Of a stretch of 6,201 nucleotides of DNA, positions 5,628 to 6,201 are shown one piece after another. Each line of letters opens with the position of its first letter. Positions within the stretch are counted from its first letter, which is position 1. The notes beneath the pieces are model-generated. The model had not been told where the DNA came from and made no database searches. It saw nothing but the letters and a program-made list of their open reading frames with translations. Position numbers and translations under genes: made by a program. The DNA comes from an uncultured Alphaproteobacteria bacterium (lineage in GTDB: Bacteria > Pseudomonadota > Alphaproteobacteria > CAKMZR01): contig CAKMZR010000095.1 in the NCBI GenBank assembly GCA_929200455.1, positions 1 through 6,201 of the forward strand, given 5' to 3'.

Positions 5628-6201
5628 TTATTTGCTTGTGGCACGATAGACGCCATCCCATTGTTCTTCGATGGGGTTTTCTTTGTATTCTAGGATTCGC
5701 GTTTTCATGATGTTGTAGTAGAAGTCGAAGGCGTGTTCTTCGGCGAAGTCTGGGTCGAAGATTTCGATGGAAGAGGTTGTTTTTTCTATTTTTTGTTGTT
5801 TTTCTATTTGGGAATTTTGTGCACAGAGTTCGTAAAGTTTGGAAGAGAGTTCTATGGCTTGCAGAGCGTCTTCCCATTTTTGTTCTCTGTAGAGGGAGAG
5901 GAATTGGTTATGTTGGGAGACGAAGTCGAGGAAGTCTTTTCTTGAGGCGAGTTTTTCATTTCCGAAGAGGGTATAGATTCGGACGGCGCGTTCTTTACCT
6001 TTGACGGCGATGAGGTCGAGTTCGATGAATGCGAGGTTGTGAGAGATATTGTTGACGGTTTCTTCGCCGACGACGCAAGTGACGCCATAATTTTTGGATT
6101 GACCTTCGAGTCTTGAAGCGAGGTTGACGGAGTCTCCGACGACGGAGTAGTCGAATCGCTGGTCTGACCCCATATTTCCGACGACGCAAGGACCGCTATT
6201 G
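5628..6201 (-). CDS. Class III adenylate/guanylate cyclase, C-terminal part (probably CHASE2-type)
   Basis: The visible 190 residues are the end of a class III nucleotide cyclase, which makes cAMP (or cGMP) from the nucleoside triphosphate; the start lies beyond the right edge. NMGSDQRFDYSVVGDSVN is followed by LASRLEGQSKNYG. Within it, the NLASR segment supplies the Asn and Arg that stabilise the transition state. At the position equivalent to the purine-specifying Asp of mammalian adenylyl cyclases there is Ser (FDYSVVG), as in class IIIb-like bacterial enzymes. KGKERAVRIYTLFG closes the catalytic domain. The tail has HNQFLSLYREQKWEDAL and ends RILEYKENPIEEQWDGVYRA, a pattern I associate with alphaproteobacterial CHASE2 cyclases. 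The sensor half and the metal-binding Asp residues are outside the window, so CHASE2 is an inference. The hypothetical gene follows after 13 bases. Confidence 0.93.
   Translation of the reverse strand, partial: NSGPCVVGNMGSDQRFDYSVVGDSVNLASRLEGQSKNYGVTCVVGEETVNNISHNLAFIELDLIAVKGKERAVRIYTLFGNEKLASRKDFLDFVSQHNQFLSLYREQKWEDALQAIELSSKLYELCAQNSQIEKQQKIEKTTSSIEIFDPDFAEEHAFDFYYNIMKTRILEYKENPIEEQWDGVYRATSK

Overview
The window reads as a piece of an alphaproteobacterial chromosome. The best taxonomic pointers are a class III cyclase with the C-terminal tail usual for alphaproteobacterial CHASE2-type cyclases, and a set formed by a corrinoid protein, a DUF1638 protein and a Virulence_fact-domain protein that I know mainly from Alphaproteobacteria. 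This is inference from protein similarity recalled from memory; genus cannot be fixed. The + strand is rich in G and T whichever strand carries the genes, so + and - genes use very different codons.

Layout. On the + strand at the left are the C-terminal two thirds of a low-specificity L-threonine aldolase (2-670) and a complete MATE-family efflux transporter (about 706-2052), probably one transcript. Everything to the right is on the - strand. From the right edge leftward these are: the C-terminal part of a class III nucleotide cyclase (5628-6201), an unrecognised 236-residue protein (4904-5614), a 91-base gap with a good -35 box, a B12-binding corrinoid protein (4093-4812), a DUF1638 protein (3426-4061), a 104-residue Virulence_fact-domain protein (3115-3429), and a DusA-like tRNA-dihydrouridine synthase (2003-3118). 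The last three are joined by two ATGA stop/start overlaps. The Dus gene and the MATE gene converge and overlap by 50 bases at their 3' ends.

How the genes may work together. The corrinoid protein is the methyl-carrying subunit of a cobalamin-dependent methyltransferase system. DUF1638 and Virulence_fact genes commonly sit beside such systems, but no methyltransferase, methyl-THF enzyme or reductive activator lies inside the window. What stands out is the tight coupling of this accessory set to a Dus protein that keeps its catalytic residues but departs from DusA at several otherwise typical positions. No RNA genes, mobile elements, CRISPR arrays or long repeats were seen, and there is no gene-free stretch longer than 100 bases.
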